Source: an uncultured Bacteroidales bacterium
GTDB lineage: Bacteria; Bacteroidota; Bacteroidia; Bacteroidales; Lentimicrobiaceae
Assembly: GCA_937894795.1 (NCBI GenBank)
Contig: CALCQV010000124.1
Coordinates: 1-41,725, forward strand
Length of the DNA stretch: 41,725 nucleotides
Direction of reading: 5' to 3'
Program-made: the position numbers and the translations under genes
The notes under the pieces: generated by a model
What the model saw: the letters and a program-made list of their open reading frames with translations, nothing else
What the model was told of the DNA's origin: nothing
The model's database searches: none
In this document: in pieces, positions 34,254 to 41,725 of the stretch
How positions within the stretch are numbered: position 1 is the first letter of the stretch
How the letters are laid out: each line of letters starts with the position of its first letter

Positions 34254-35105
34254 TTAGACATTAATCACACTATTGCAATTGATTTTATATTTCGCTTTAA
34301 AATCATCCATCTGCTTTACTAATCTCGGAGAATCAAGATTGATGGTATCAACAAATTCTAGCAAAGACTCCCATGTGCAATTCAGTATATTCTTTTGAAA
34401 ATCTGGCTTTACCAAAGTTGACTTTGCAAACTCTGCTTGCTGCTTTATTTTTTTATTGTTCTCTGGGAAGAGGAATACTACATACGAGTTATCCGAAACA
34501 TGTATAACATTTCTTAAGAGTTGATAGTAATTGAGAAAATCATTACAATTTGAATATCTAGATTCAATAACTGAGCAATAGTTCTGATAAACCAAGTCAT
34601 ACTTTCCTATATGGTCAACATCATTTTTTGCTTTGCCGTAATCTTGTTCTGTATACTTTATTTCAAAATGAATCTCTTTATTGGTATGAGTCTTAAAATA
34701 GAAATCAAAACTGGTTGGTCTATAACCTTTCTGTCTTTCAATAAATGATTCTTTTTCGAAGCACACAGAATTATAATCAACTGAGTCATTATGGATATTC
34801 AAAAATTCAAGAATCAACTGAAGTTTCTCTTCTTTGATTAGAGGATAGAAAAAATTCAAACACATTGCTTGGGATGAATTTAAATGGTAGAAGTATTGAT
34901 GCAATTTTACCTTCTTTGATTCAATATAGTCTTGGAGTTCGCACTTATACTCAGGCAAGAGATTATCATACAAATTTTCTTTAGGTAAAATATGTGCGCA
35001 AGGGATTTCCTTGCCTCTATATTTCCATATTCCGTTTTTCAAATGTTTAAAATGATTTGCCTTATAATCACTTAACCAATCTTTAATTTCATCTTGAAAT
35101 GACAT
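34254..35105 (-). CDS. PD-(D/E)xK nuclease, PGN_0703-like
   Basis: A 283-residue protein. The core reads PTSFDFYFKTHTNKEIHFEIKYTE: Asp134, then Glu148-Ile-Lys150 (E-x-K), the arrangement of the PD-(D/E)xK nuclease fold. The upstream LNSSQAMCLNFFYPL (about 75-89) and downstream YQLLRNVIH (about 218-226) resemble the PGN_0703 putative restriction endonuclease family as I recall it. It would cut DNA, perhaps under control of the GHKL ATPase whose gene lies 23 bp upstream on the same strand. There is no DNA methylase in the operon, so self-protection would have to work in another way. Confidence 0.75.
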   Translation of the reverse strand: MSFQDEIKDWLSDYKANHFKHLKNGIWKYRGKEIPCAHILPKENLYDNLLPEYKCELQDYIESKKVKLHQYFYHLNSSQAMCLNFFYPLIKEEKLQLILEFLNIHNDSVDYNSVCFEKESFIERQKGYRPTSFDFYFKTHTNKEIHFEIKYTEQDYGKAKNDVDHIGKYDLVYQNYCSVIESRYSNCNDFLNYYQLLRNVIHVSDNSYVVFLFPENNKKIKQQAEFAKSTLVKPDFQKNILNCTWESLLEFVDTINLDSPRLVKQMDDFKAKYKINCNSVINV

Positions 35106-35128
35106 ATAATTAGATATAGTGGAGGTTG

Positions 35129-37615
35129 CTAAATCGATTGTTTGTTTAGTTTCAAATACTTAACATCAATAGTCCCGCCATTTTTAAAAATTCTAGCAAT
35201 TAGATATTTCTCTCTTGCTTGTTGCTTATCAAGGAAATTCCACTGTGCAGTTCTCATAAAAAATGGAACGTTGTCACTGTTTGCAATACCCCTTCCAGTA
35301 GTCTTTGCATCAATGAAGTATTTGGTTGTTGTCAAATCTTTTTCAAGAACTCTGAAATCATATTCTGATTTATCCTCCCAGAGAACTCTTTTTTCTCCAA
35401 ATATTTGGCAGAGTTGATGATATAAAAACTCTTCACCGATATCTCCTAACTCTTTATCTGGATTATCAACTTGTTTACTATTAAGCCACTCTATAAACTT
35501 TGAAACTAATTTTGGATTATCAGCAATAATCTCTAAATCATTCTCTGATAGTGAACTGTTTGCAAGTTTTGCCAATACCTCACTTTTCCCACTAATCTCT
35601 ATATCAAAAGCATATTCTAATTCTTGTGGTGTTTTTGTATTAAGATATAGTTGGGACTTATTTTGTGAAAAGTATGGAAATATATTCATGAGTGTATCTT
35701 CTGTAAGTCCACAGGTTGTATACCAATTAAACAGGTCCTTCAATATGAGGAGAAAATCTTCATCTTGAAAGTTACCCTCATAGTTTCTCAACTCTTCGTC
35801 AGTGTCTCTAGACAATTCTTTGAAATCATATGTGTCCTCTTCATCTATAAGGTCATCTATGCTTTCAAATTCCTTGTGAAGTAAGGTGTCTCTGCAGTCA
35901 GTGTTTGAAAGAGAATAATAAATGTCTTTCAATTTTTCATCATAGCCATCCTTAAGTCCCTTATGTTCAATATGGTCAAGTTTAAGACCTTTAATTTTTG
36001 TAAAAACGTTGTTTTGGTTAAGTAGAAGATTATATTTTCCTAATAGTTCTTCTTCATCTTGTTCAATAACGAATTCAACAAGGTCAATGAAATATTCAAC
36101 AATTTCATCCTCTGTCATATTTTCTGAGTTGGCAAACTGTGTCAAATTTCCATCTGGTGCAATTAGTTCACAGAGTTTATCAATGCTTAGTTTTTCACTA
36201 TCAAATATCTCAAAGTCAAGAATCTTGTACCAACTTAAAAAATGTTCCTTACTAGGAATTTGACCTGACATCATCTTAAAGGCAAAATCGTAAATTGTTT
36301 TAACGATTTTTTCTTTACTCTTAATTCTCTTATCAACATATGGAACATAGGCAGAACTTAATGAAATTCGTTTTTCTTCTAATTCCAATGAACTATCAAG
36401 TTCAATCAGGTTTGTAATGTATATTCCATCCTTGATTGGATTGAATATTTCTTTCACAAACCATTTCTTAATCTCAGTATCACTTATGTCTGGATTAGTG
36501 AAATGACATATATTGAAGGCTTCAGTCCATTCGTTTTCTTCAAAAATCTCTAGCAACCTTTTGAAAGCCATTCTTGCTTCGACAAGTCTTGCTCTATTTT
36601 CTTCATCATAGTCAGATAGTTCAATCCCATCTCTTTCTCTATTAGGAGTAAATTTTTCACTATGAATGACTACAGGAAAATTAAAATCACTTGTTCCTAT
36701 CATAGGGAATGCACAAAAAAGTCTTGGGCACTCTTCGGGAAAGGGAAGAAGTTGATATTTGCTTTCTTCTATTTCTTGAATTGGGAATGCGATTTCAGTT
36801 TCACCTTCAAGAATATTTCCGATTAGCACATCTTCAATATGCTTGCCATTTCTATAACAAATTGTTTTAATGATTATAAGGTCATCGATATCACATTCTA
36901 CCTCGTCCCGTTTGAACGTCAATCTCGTTAGGGTTTTTCTGCGGTCAATTATTTCAATGCTTTCTAATTGAGGTCTGAAAGTCAAAACGTATGGAATTAG
37001 TTCTTTGAAACTTTCAATTCCATCATCAACAATTTCTTGTCCTCTCAATGAAGAATAGGTATTATCAATATGATAAGTAAAAGAAGTTTGAAATTCATCA
37101 TCTGGAAGTTCTTCTAGTTCTTCAAGGTTTTTTCGATACTCTGCTTCTGAGTTTTTTATAGATTGAATTAAAAAATCCTTATCATTTTTATTGCTCCTGT
37201 CTAAGTTAAACTTGAAACTATAATATTGTTCGTCATCTTCAATTATTCCTTCAATCTCAACAATCTTGGAAAGTATGTGTGTGGAAATAAAGCCAGTTCC
37301 AAATTGCCCAATAACACTTTTTTTATGTGTGACTTCATCATCTTTTGTAGAATCAGGCATAATTAGATTATATGCTTCGTCCAAAGTGAAAGGTTTTCCG
37401 TTATGACTAAAAATTAATCTGTCAGAAGTTATTTCAAACCTTGCTTTTATATTATCCCCTAAGTCACTTGCATTTTGAAGTAATTCCCACATCCATCTTT
37501 GCCGCAAGTCGTTTGATTTGCTAAGGATAGATTTTAAGTGCTCCAATACCCTCTTGGCTGGAATACTATAACTCTTTAAGTCTTTAAGGTCTTTAAGTTT
37601 ATTCTGAATGTTCAT
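35129..37615 (-). CDS. GHKL ATPase (sacsin/MORC-like) with C-terminal DUF3883/PD-(D/E)xK-like domain
   Basis: The 828-residue protein opens with an Hsp90-type ATP-binding domain: WELLQNASDLG (N box, Glu44/Asn48), IFSHNGKPFT (G1 box, His in place of the usual Asp) and IGQFGTGFIST (G2 box, 102-112). This variant is typical of sacsin- and MORC-like proteins. A long acidic helical middle follows. The C-terminal 110 residues (GDIGEEFLYHQL, EYDFRV, YFIDAKTT) look like DUF3883, a nuclease-related domain with D...D-A-K. The frame extends to a TTG at 37630; the ATG at 37615 is used. It is the first gene of the operon, with a promoter-like element 165 bp upstream. Confidence 0.85.
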   Translation of the reverse strand: MNIQNKLKDLKDLKSYSIPAKRVLEHLKSILSKSNDLRQRWMWELLQNASDLGDNIKARFEITSDRLIFSHNGKPFTLDEAYNLIMPDSTKDDEVTHKKSVIGQFGTGFISTHILSKIVEIEGIIEDDEQYYSFKFNLDRSNKNDKDFLIQSIKNSEAEYRKNLEELEELPDDEFQTSFTYHIDNTYSSLRGQEIVDDGIESFKELIPYVLTFRPQLESIEIIDRRKTLTRLTFKRDEVECDIDDLIIIKTICYRNGKHIEDVLIGNILEGETEIAFPIQEIEESKYQLLPFPEECPRLFCAFPMIGTSDFNFPVVIHSEKFTPNRERDGIELSDYDEENRARLVEARMAFKRLLEIFEENEWTEAFNICHFTNPDISDTEIKKWFVKEIFNPIKDGIYITNLIELDSSLELEEKRISLSSAYVPYVDKRIKSKEKIVKTIYDFAFKMMSGQIPSKEHFLSWYKILDFEIFDSEKLSIDKLCELIAPDGNLTQFANSENMTEDEIVEYFIDLVEFVIEQDEEELLGKYNLLLNQNNVFTKIKGLKLDHIEHKGLKDGYDEKLKDIYYSLSNTDCRDTLLHKEFESIDDLIDEEDTYDFKELSRDTDEELRNYEGNFQDEDFLLILKDLFNWYTTCGLTEDTLMNIFPYFSQNKSQLYLNTKTPQELEYAFDIEISGKSEVLAKLANSSLSENDLEIIADNPKLVSKFIEWLNSKQVDNPDKELGDIGEEFLYHQLCQIFGEKRVLWEDKSEYDFRVLEKDLTTTKYFIDAKTTGRGIANSDNVPFFMRTAQWNFLDKQQAREKYLIARIFKNGGTIDVKYLKLNKQSI

Positions 37616-37933
37616 TCTGATTAGTGTCAATTTGCCAATGCTTTAGCATCTGTTTATCCTTTGGGACACTGGTCGCTTTTTATCGATGGACAAAAGTTTT
37701 GATTATTTTGATGTTACTTCTAATTTTTCATATAGGTTATTTCACGACCCTAAAACAATACAGTTTTCTAGAGTAATGTCAAAACTAAGAAATTATCAGC
37801 AGTCCAATGAAAAGTTTTAGGATTATTTATGTTCGGCAAGGGACAGTATAGTATTAATGAATTTCAATTACTTCTTGACTATTAAGGTACAAGTAAATTT
37901 ATGATGAAGTGATATTAAAAGAAATAAATAACG
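37616..37933. other. Noncoding region upstream of the GHKL operon
   Basis: 318 bp without a supported gene and very AT-rich. It holds one promoter-like element for the GHKL gene (37780-37807) and a possible weak hairpin near 37870-37898 (TTACTT with AAGTAA) that could end the 302-residue gene. No repeats, tRNA or small ORF with support were seen. Confidence 0.6.
37780..37807 (-). promoter_or_regulatory. Possible promoter of the GHKL operon
   Basis: On the minus strand: TTG (37807-37805), 17 bases, then TAGTTTTG (37787-37780), matching TAnnTTTG. The leader would be about 158 bases, long for this genome, which lowers confidence. Confidence 0.4.
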
Positions 37934-38842
37934 TTAAGAATATTTCTCTTCCTTTACTAATTTATGGTCATGAGATTCTATCTTTCGGTCTAGCAAGTTG
38001 AAAGTGCCAGTTCCTTCATAAATGTATTCTGTATTGCGATGATGTCTGGTAGAGTAGTCATATGTAAAATTGACCAAAGGAGGAGGGGTAATTAACCTGA
38101 CCGTTGGAGTTGAGTCAAACAAAGGAGGTGGGTAAATATACTTTTCCGAAGGTAAGTCCATATACTTGACCAAAGGAGGTGAGTCAATTTTATAATCTAA
38201 AACATGACAAATTTCACATTGACCTATATTTAATGCTTCATTTAACTTTATCTTTATTTCAGACAAAATTGGAACTTCCAACCATGCATTTGCAGGCAAC
38301 CCTTCTAAAACAATATTAGGCTTAAAGATTATCAACTTTGATTCACCACTGCCGCCACTTATTGTTTTCCACCAGTCAAAGGTAATCCAGTCCCAATTTA
38401 TCTCATCTTTATAAGAATATAGAGGTTGATTGCAAACATTATATTTTACTGATTTTACTAATTCTGGTGATGATTTGACAGAAAGTTCTATGATTAAGTT
38501 GTAGTGGATAACCCATGAATTAAGGTCATAAAGAAATATTGTTACATGTTTATATTCTTTGCCATTATTTGTGACTATCCCCAAGCGAGTCTTTTTTTCG
38601 TACGTTTCGACTATTTCATCATTTAGTATTTTATATTCTTTTCTGGTGGCATCTTCATTTGCGTATTCAGAATCATAATCACAGACTTTAATAAATTTTA
38701 AAATATTTATTGCATTCTTGATAAAATACTCATCTTCACTCCTCAAACAAATTTCGTTTTTGAGTTCAATGAGTCTTTTTCTAATTCCACTCTTTTCAAA
38801 TTCCTTGATTTTATAATCCTTGAAATCTAGTTTTTTAATCAT
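37934..38842 (-). CDS. Hypothetical protein with proline-rich repeats (302 residues)
   Basis: No family is recognised. The N-terminal 100 residues are charged and helical (KRLIELKNEICLRSED, INILKFIKVCDYDSEY). The middle is richer in strands and aromatic residues (INWDWITFDWWKTISGGSG). A CxxC (QCEIC, about 208-212) lies before a region with three repeats, SPPLVKY, YPPPLFD and TPPPLVNF, spaced 17 and 15 codons apart. The repeat is also visible in DNA as CAAAGGAGG on the plus strand at 38075, 38120 and 38171. It lies between an R-M locus and the GHKL operon, so a defence role is possible but unsupported. Confidence 0.65.
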   Translation of the reverse strand: MIKKLDFKDYKIKEFEKSGIRKRLIELKNEICLRSEDEYFIKNAINILKFIKVCDYDSEYANEDATRKEYKILNDEIVETYEKKTRLGIVTNNGKEYKHVTIFLYDLNSWVIHYNLIIELSVKSSPELVKSVKYNVCNQPLYSYKDEINWDWITFDWWKTISGGSGESKLIIFKPNIVLEGLPANAWLEVPILSEIKIKLNEALNIGQCEICHVLDYKIDSPPLVKYMDLPSEKYIYPPPLFDSTPTVRLITPPPLVNFTYDYSTRHHRNTEYIYEGTGTFNLLDRKIESHDHKLVKEEKYS

Positions 38843-38908
38843 ACGGTCTTATTTAGCAATTTGAGTTCTTAAAATAGTTATCTTATGGGTAGTAAGATTC
38901 AATTATCA

Positions 38909-38947
38909 ATATGATTATTAATAAACAGGTGATTTGAATAATCATAT
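38909..38947. repeat. 11-bp perfect inverted repeat between the YgjP-like and 302-residue genes
   Basis: ATATGATTATT (38909-38919) pairs with AATAATCATAT (38937-38947), with a 17-base loop. It is AT-only apart from two pairs and has no long T-tract, so it may be a weak terminator for the R-M operon or an operator for the next gene. Confidence 0.5.
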
Positions 38948-38966
38948 CAATCCGATGCTCTTTTAG

Positions 38967-39680
38967 TTAGTATTTCCAATCTAAATGACTAAAAGGCAAT
39001 CTATTAAGTTCCTGTCTATAGAATTCCCACTTAGGCATGTGGTACTGCAGAAGTGAAATGAACTTTTCATTATGACTTGGTTCTATGAGATGAATTAATT
39101 CGTGAACCACAATATACTCTATACATTCTAATGGTTTTTTTGCTAATTCAAGATTTAACCATATACGCTTTGCAGTATGATTGCACGTTCCCCATTTAGT
39201 GCGCATTTTCTTGATTCCGAAATCATTTGTAGCAATTCCGATTTTTTTCTCCCAGTTTTCAATCATCGGAGGAATGATTCTCTTTAGTTCCATGCGATAC
39301 CATTCATCAAGAATTTCCTGCCGTTTTTCCTGAGAGGTTTCAGGTCGCAAAAACATCTGGATTTCTTTCTTTTTTAGGATAATTTTTGGACTGGCATCAT
39401 GTTGAGTAACCTTAAGTAAATATCGCTCTCCAAGGAAGTAATGACTTTCTCTTGTCAAGTATTCTCTGGGGGTCTCACGTTGCTGCTTTTTAAATGTCTC
39501 CTGCTGCTTCTTTATCCACTTTAGTTTGGAAATTGCATATACCCTGATAGTATCTAAATTCATCCTTTCTGGTGCAGAGATGTGAACCTTTCCATTTGGA
39601 GGATAAACACTCAAGTGGATATTTTTTATATCCTTCAGTTCAACTGTTATTTCCAAATCGCCCAATTGTATCGTCTGCAT
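38967..39680 (-). CDS. YgjP-type (M48-like) zinc metallopeptidase
   Basis: The 237-residue protein carries VVHELIHLIEPSHNEKF, the HExxH...E/H zinc site of the YgjP/DUF45 family, preceded by MRTKWGTCNHTAKRIWLNLELA, also typical. The frame can start at a TTG (39683), but the ATG at 39680 overlaps the hsdR stop by one base (TGATG), a classic coupling signal, and is used. Such peptidase genes are often found beside hsdR in type I restriction loci. What it cleaves is unknown. Confidence 0.92.
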   Translation of the reverse strand: MQTIQLGDLEITVELKDIKNIHLSVYPPNGKVHISAPERMNLDTIRVYAISKLKWIKKQQETFKKQQRETPREYLTRESHYFLGERYLLKVTQHDASPKIILKKKEIQMFLRPETSQEKRQEILDEWYRMELKRIIPPMIENWEKKIGIATNDFGIKKMRTKWGTCNHTAKRIWLNLELAKKPLECIEYIVVHELIHLIEPSHNEKFISLLQYHMPKWEFYRQELNRLPFSHLDWKY

Positions 39681-41704
39681 CAATACTCCTTCTGCTCTAC
39701 AATGATTTTATAAATCCTCTCCACTGTTTGTATAATACCATAACTCACAGGTGGTTCGCCAATGTTGATTGAATCTTTACCCTTAGAGTATTCCTTTAGA
39801 GTTGTATAAATGGCTTGTTTGACCATTCTCTCCTTTGCAAGATTACCTCTAAATCCATCACTCTTTGACTTTTTTATAGCAACATCCAATATAGTAGCAA
39901 GGTTAACATCCTTGCCCAAATTATTGTATAACACCCTTTGAGCAGGAGTTTTTAGCACTTCTGGTGTATCATCTGCCTTGCCTTCATTCACCTGCTTGAC
40001 AAGACTGGCTATCTTTTTCAGGTACTCTTCATAACTCAGGGCGTTATTCTTTCTTTCTTTGATGATTTCAGCCAACAGCGTAGACATATTCTCAAAAAAC
40101 GAAGGGTCAATAAGGTGTTGGTTTATGATTTTTCTTCTGACATTATTCTCTATCGTCTCGGCTATGGCTGTATGATTTTTCTGAATACCCTTTGGCAAAG
40201 TGTCTACCGCCTCTGCAATTCCTATTTTTTCAATGATATCAAGTAATGGCATGTCATCAAAAGGTGAAATTTTGACTGGCTCATCTGCCTGTATATATGT
40301 ATCAATAAGGTGTCGCATATCGGCTTCATAACTCTTCATATCTAGGGTTTCACCACTTGCCTTGCGGATTTCTTCTCTGAGTTTTATATAGTCATTAATC
40401 TCTTTCTTGATGCTCTCGATTTCATCATCTGAATATCCTGCCAAATCCATTTCATCGGCTATGTTTGCATAGGCACGGATTAATGCAACTGTTTGTTTGT
40501 AGAGTTGATTTCGTTGAGGTTCTTTGTCTTTTAGTTCCTCTGGAATTTCAGGATTACCACAGAAATACCTGATAAAAGCAAGAGTATCTCTAGGATATAG
40601 TACTGGTGCGCAAAGCAATGCAATTTCTTCCAAGGCAGAATCCAGTCTTTCCTTGCCTGCTTTCATCCTGTTCTGAAGAAGAATATCAACATCTTGGGCT
40701 TCAAATCCTTCGTAATCCAGTTCTGAAGTGTATACCGCAACTGCATCTTCAACCGCCTTGAAAAGGTCTTTATAATCGACAATATAACCATAATCTTTGT
40801 CATCTCCATCTAATCGATTAACTCTGCAAATAGCCTGAAACAAACCATGGTCTTGCATGGATTTATCAATATATAGGTATGTGCAACTTGGCGCATCAAA
40901 TCCAGTTAACAATTTCGAAACCACTATCAAGAGTTTCATTGTGGCAGGTTCATCAACAAATTTTTGTTTCGCCCAGTCTTCGTAACATTCAGTTTTTGAC
41001 TTATTAGCCTGAACGATAACATCTTTAAGGAGTTCTTGATAAAGATTGTAAATGAATTGCTTATCAGTGTCTGTATTTGCCCCAGTGTCTTCAGTAGTTA
41101 TATCCTGCAATGTTGGATTGTAAGAAGTTACAACTGCACATTTATTGCCAAGTTCTGTCTTGAGGAAGATATCGTAGTACCTGCATGCTTCATAGATAGA
41201 GGATGCTACTAGTAATGCATTACCTCTTTCAGAACTCAACCTTGGCTTGGTATTAAAATCGAAAACAATATCACTGACAATCTTTTCCATGCGGGAACGG
41301 CTGCTTAATACTGTTTGCATAGTTCCCCATTTCCTCTTTAATTCAGACCGTTGAAATTCATTTAAGCCTCTGGTTTTAACCTCAAACCATTCATCAATTT
41401 TTTTTGGTGAGGTAAGTTTCTGGTCTATATCACGTGCTTCGTAAATTAAATCCAGAATAACTCTATCTGCGACCCCCTCATTGAATTTATAGGTGTGAAT
41501 GTACTTGCCGAACACTTCAATGCTGGTTTGCTTATCCTTCTTTAAAAGTGGTGTGCCAGTGAAGCCTATAAATACAGAATTAGGTAGAATGGCTTTCATG
41601 GTACGATGAAGTTTACCACTTTGGGTACGGTGGCATTCATCGACAAAAATGAAGAGTTCCCCCACTGCTTTTGATGGCTGGCTTTCAAGTTCCTGAATGA
41701 ACTG
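39680..41704 (-). CDS. hsdR: Type I restriction enzyme subunit HsdR, 5'-truncated
   Basis: The ATP-driven translocase/nuclease subunit of a type I R-M enzyme. The visible part starts inside the helicase core: FIFVDECHR (motif II, DECH), FIGFTGTPL (motif III), and LLTGFDAPSCTYLYIDKSM...QAICRVNRL (motifs V-VI), then the helical C-terminal domain. Intact HsdR proteins are near 1000 residues, so roughly the first third, with the PD-(D/E)xK nuclease and the Walker A motif, is missing beyond the contig end. The GTG at 41719 and the five codons it starts (M-L-F-R-S) are encoded by adapter sequence, so genuine coding begins at or before 41704. No hsdM or hsdS is in the window. Confidence 0.93.
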   Translation of the reverse strand, partial: QFIQELESQPSKAVGELFIFVDECHRTQSGKLHRTMKAILPNSVFIGFTGTPLLKKDKQTSIEVFGKYIHTYKFNEGVADRVILDLIYEARDIDQKLTSPKKIDEWFEVKTRGLNEFQRSELKRKWGTMQTVLSSRSRMEKIVSDIVFDFNTKPRLSSERGNALLVASSIYEACRYYDIFLKTELGNKCAVVTSYNPTLQDITTEDTGANTDTDKQFIYNLYQELLKDVIVQANKSKTECYEDWAKQKFVDEPATMKLLIVVSKLLTGFDAPSCTYLYIDKSMQDHGLFQAICRVNRLDGDDKDYGYIVDYKDLFKAVEDAVAVYTSELDYEGFEAQDVDILLQNRMKAGKERLDSALEEIALLCAPVLYPRDTLAFIRYFCGNPEIPEELKDKEPQRNQLYKQTVALIRAYANIADEMDLAGYSDDEIESIKKEINDYIKLREEIRKASGETLDMKSYEADMRHLIDTYIQADEPVKISPFDDMPLLDIIEKIGIAEAVDTLPKGIQKNHTAIAETIENNVRRKIINQHLIDPSFFENMSTLLAEIIKERKNNALSYEEYLKKIASLVKQVNEGKADDTPEVLKTPAQRVLYNNLGKDVNLATILDVAIKKSKSDGFRGNLAKERMVKQAIYTTLKEYSKGKDSINIGEPPVSYGIIQTVERIYKIIVEQKEY

Positions 41705-41725
41705 AGATCGGAAGAGCACACGTCT
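41705..41725. other. Illumina TruSeq adapter remnant
   Basis: The last 21 bases match the TruSeq adapter (AGATCGGAAGAGC core, followed by ACACGTCT). This is a library artefact left by incomplete trimming, and it breaks hsdR. Confidence 0.97.

Noticed and set aside
41705..41719. GTG start of hsdR
   Set aside because: The codons are in adapter sequence.

Overview
The window is a piece of a Bacteroidetes chromosome, most likely order Bacteroidales and probably a metagenomic contig. The evidence is gene content and order (ruvX-def-TPR lipoprotein, folP next to cdaA, prmA-giant secreted protein-plsY, ATP-type pckA next to ppdK), the absence of strong Shine-Dalgarno sequences, and several copies of the Bacteroidetes promoter pattern TTG/TTTG-N17-20-TAnnTTFG-type (precisely TAnnTTTG). 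The last 21 bases (41705-41725) match the Illumina TruSeq adapter, so the right end is a library artefact and not genome.

Left two thirds (1-33000) is compact housekeeping sequence. It holds the ruvX tail, peptide deformylase, a TPR lipoprotein, diadenylate cyclase and dihydropteroate synthase (minus strand), a duplicated DUF1599 protein, a DoxX/thioredoxin-like membrane protein, a lone DppB-type permease, tpiA, prmA, a 1494-residue secreted protein of unknown function, plsY, dnaN, an ABC-F ATPase, a cold-shock protein, a small YkgJ-type cysteine cluster protein, pckA, ppdK with an unusual lysine-rich tail, mtgA, a two-gene saccharopine pathway, a DjlA-like co-chaperone, an RlmI-like methyltransferase, a U32 (RlhA-like) protein, a DUF3037/HipA-like kinase pair, a SpoU-family RNA methyltransferase and an outer-membrane porin. 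Between the U32 gene and DUF3037 lies an array of ten GTTCAA hexamers spaced 10-11 bp apart.

A tRNA-Asp(GTC) with a clear promoter and terminator (32968-33142) marks a switch to a visibly more AT-rich accessory region, 33198 to the end, with every gene on the minus strand. From the contig end inwards it holds a 5'-truncated type I restriction subunit HsdR, a YgjP-type metallopeptidase coupled to it by a TGATG overlap, an unrecognised 302-residue protein with proline repeats, and a tight three-gene operon. That operon encodes a sacsin/MORC-like GHKL ATPase with a C-terminal DUF3883/PD-(D/E)xK-like domain, a separate PD-(D/E)xK nuclease resembling the PGN_0703 family, and a protein ending in a HEPN-like Rx5H motif. 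The ATPase, DNA nuclease and putative RNase, next to a type I R-M locus and a tRNA, make this operon the best candidate here for an undescribed anti-phage system. That is inference from domains and context and has not been shown experimentally.

Several apparent long starts are TTG codons with a better ATG just inside (folP, dnaN, U32, HipA-like kinase, 30383 small protein, GHKL, YgjP). For DUF3037 and the porin an internal ATG is preferred on family or signal-peptide grounds. The coordinates given use these internal starts.
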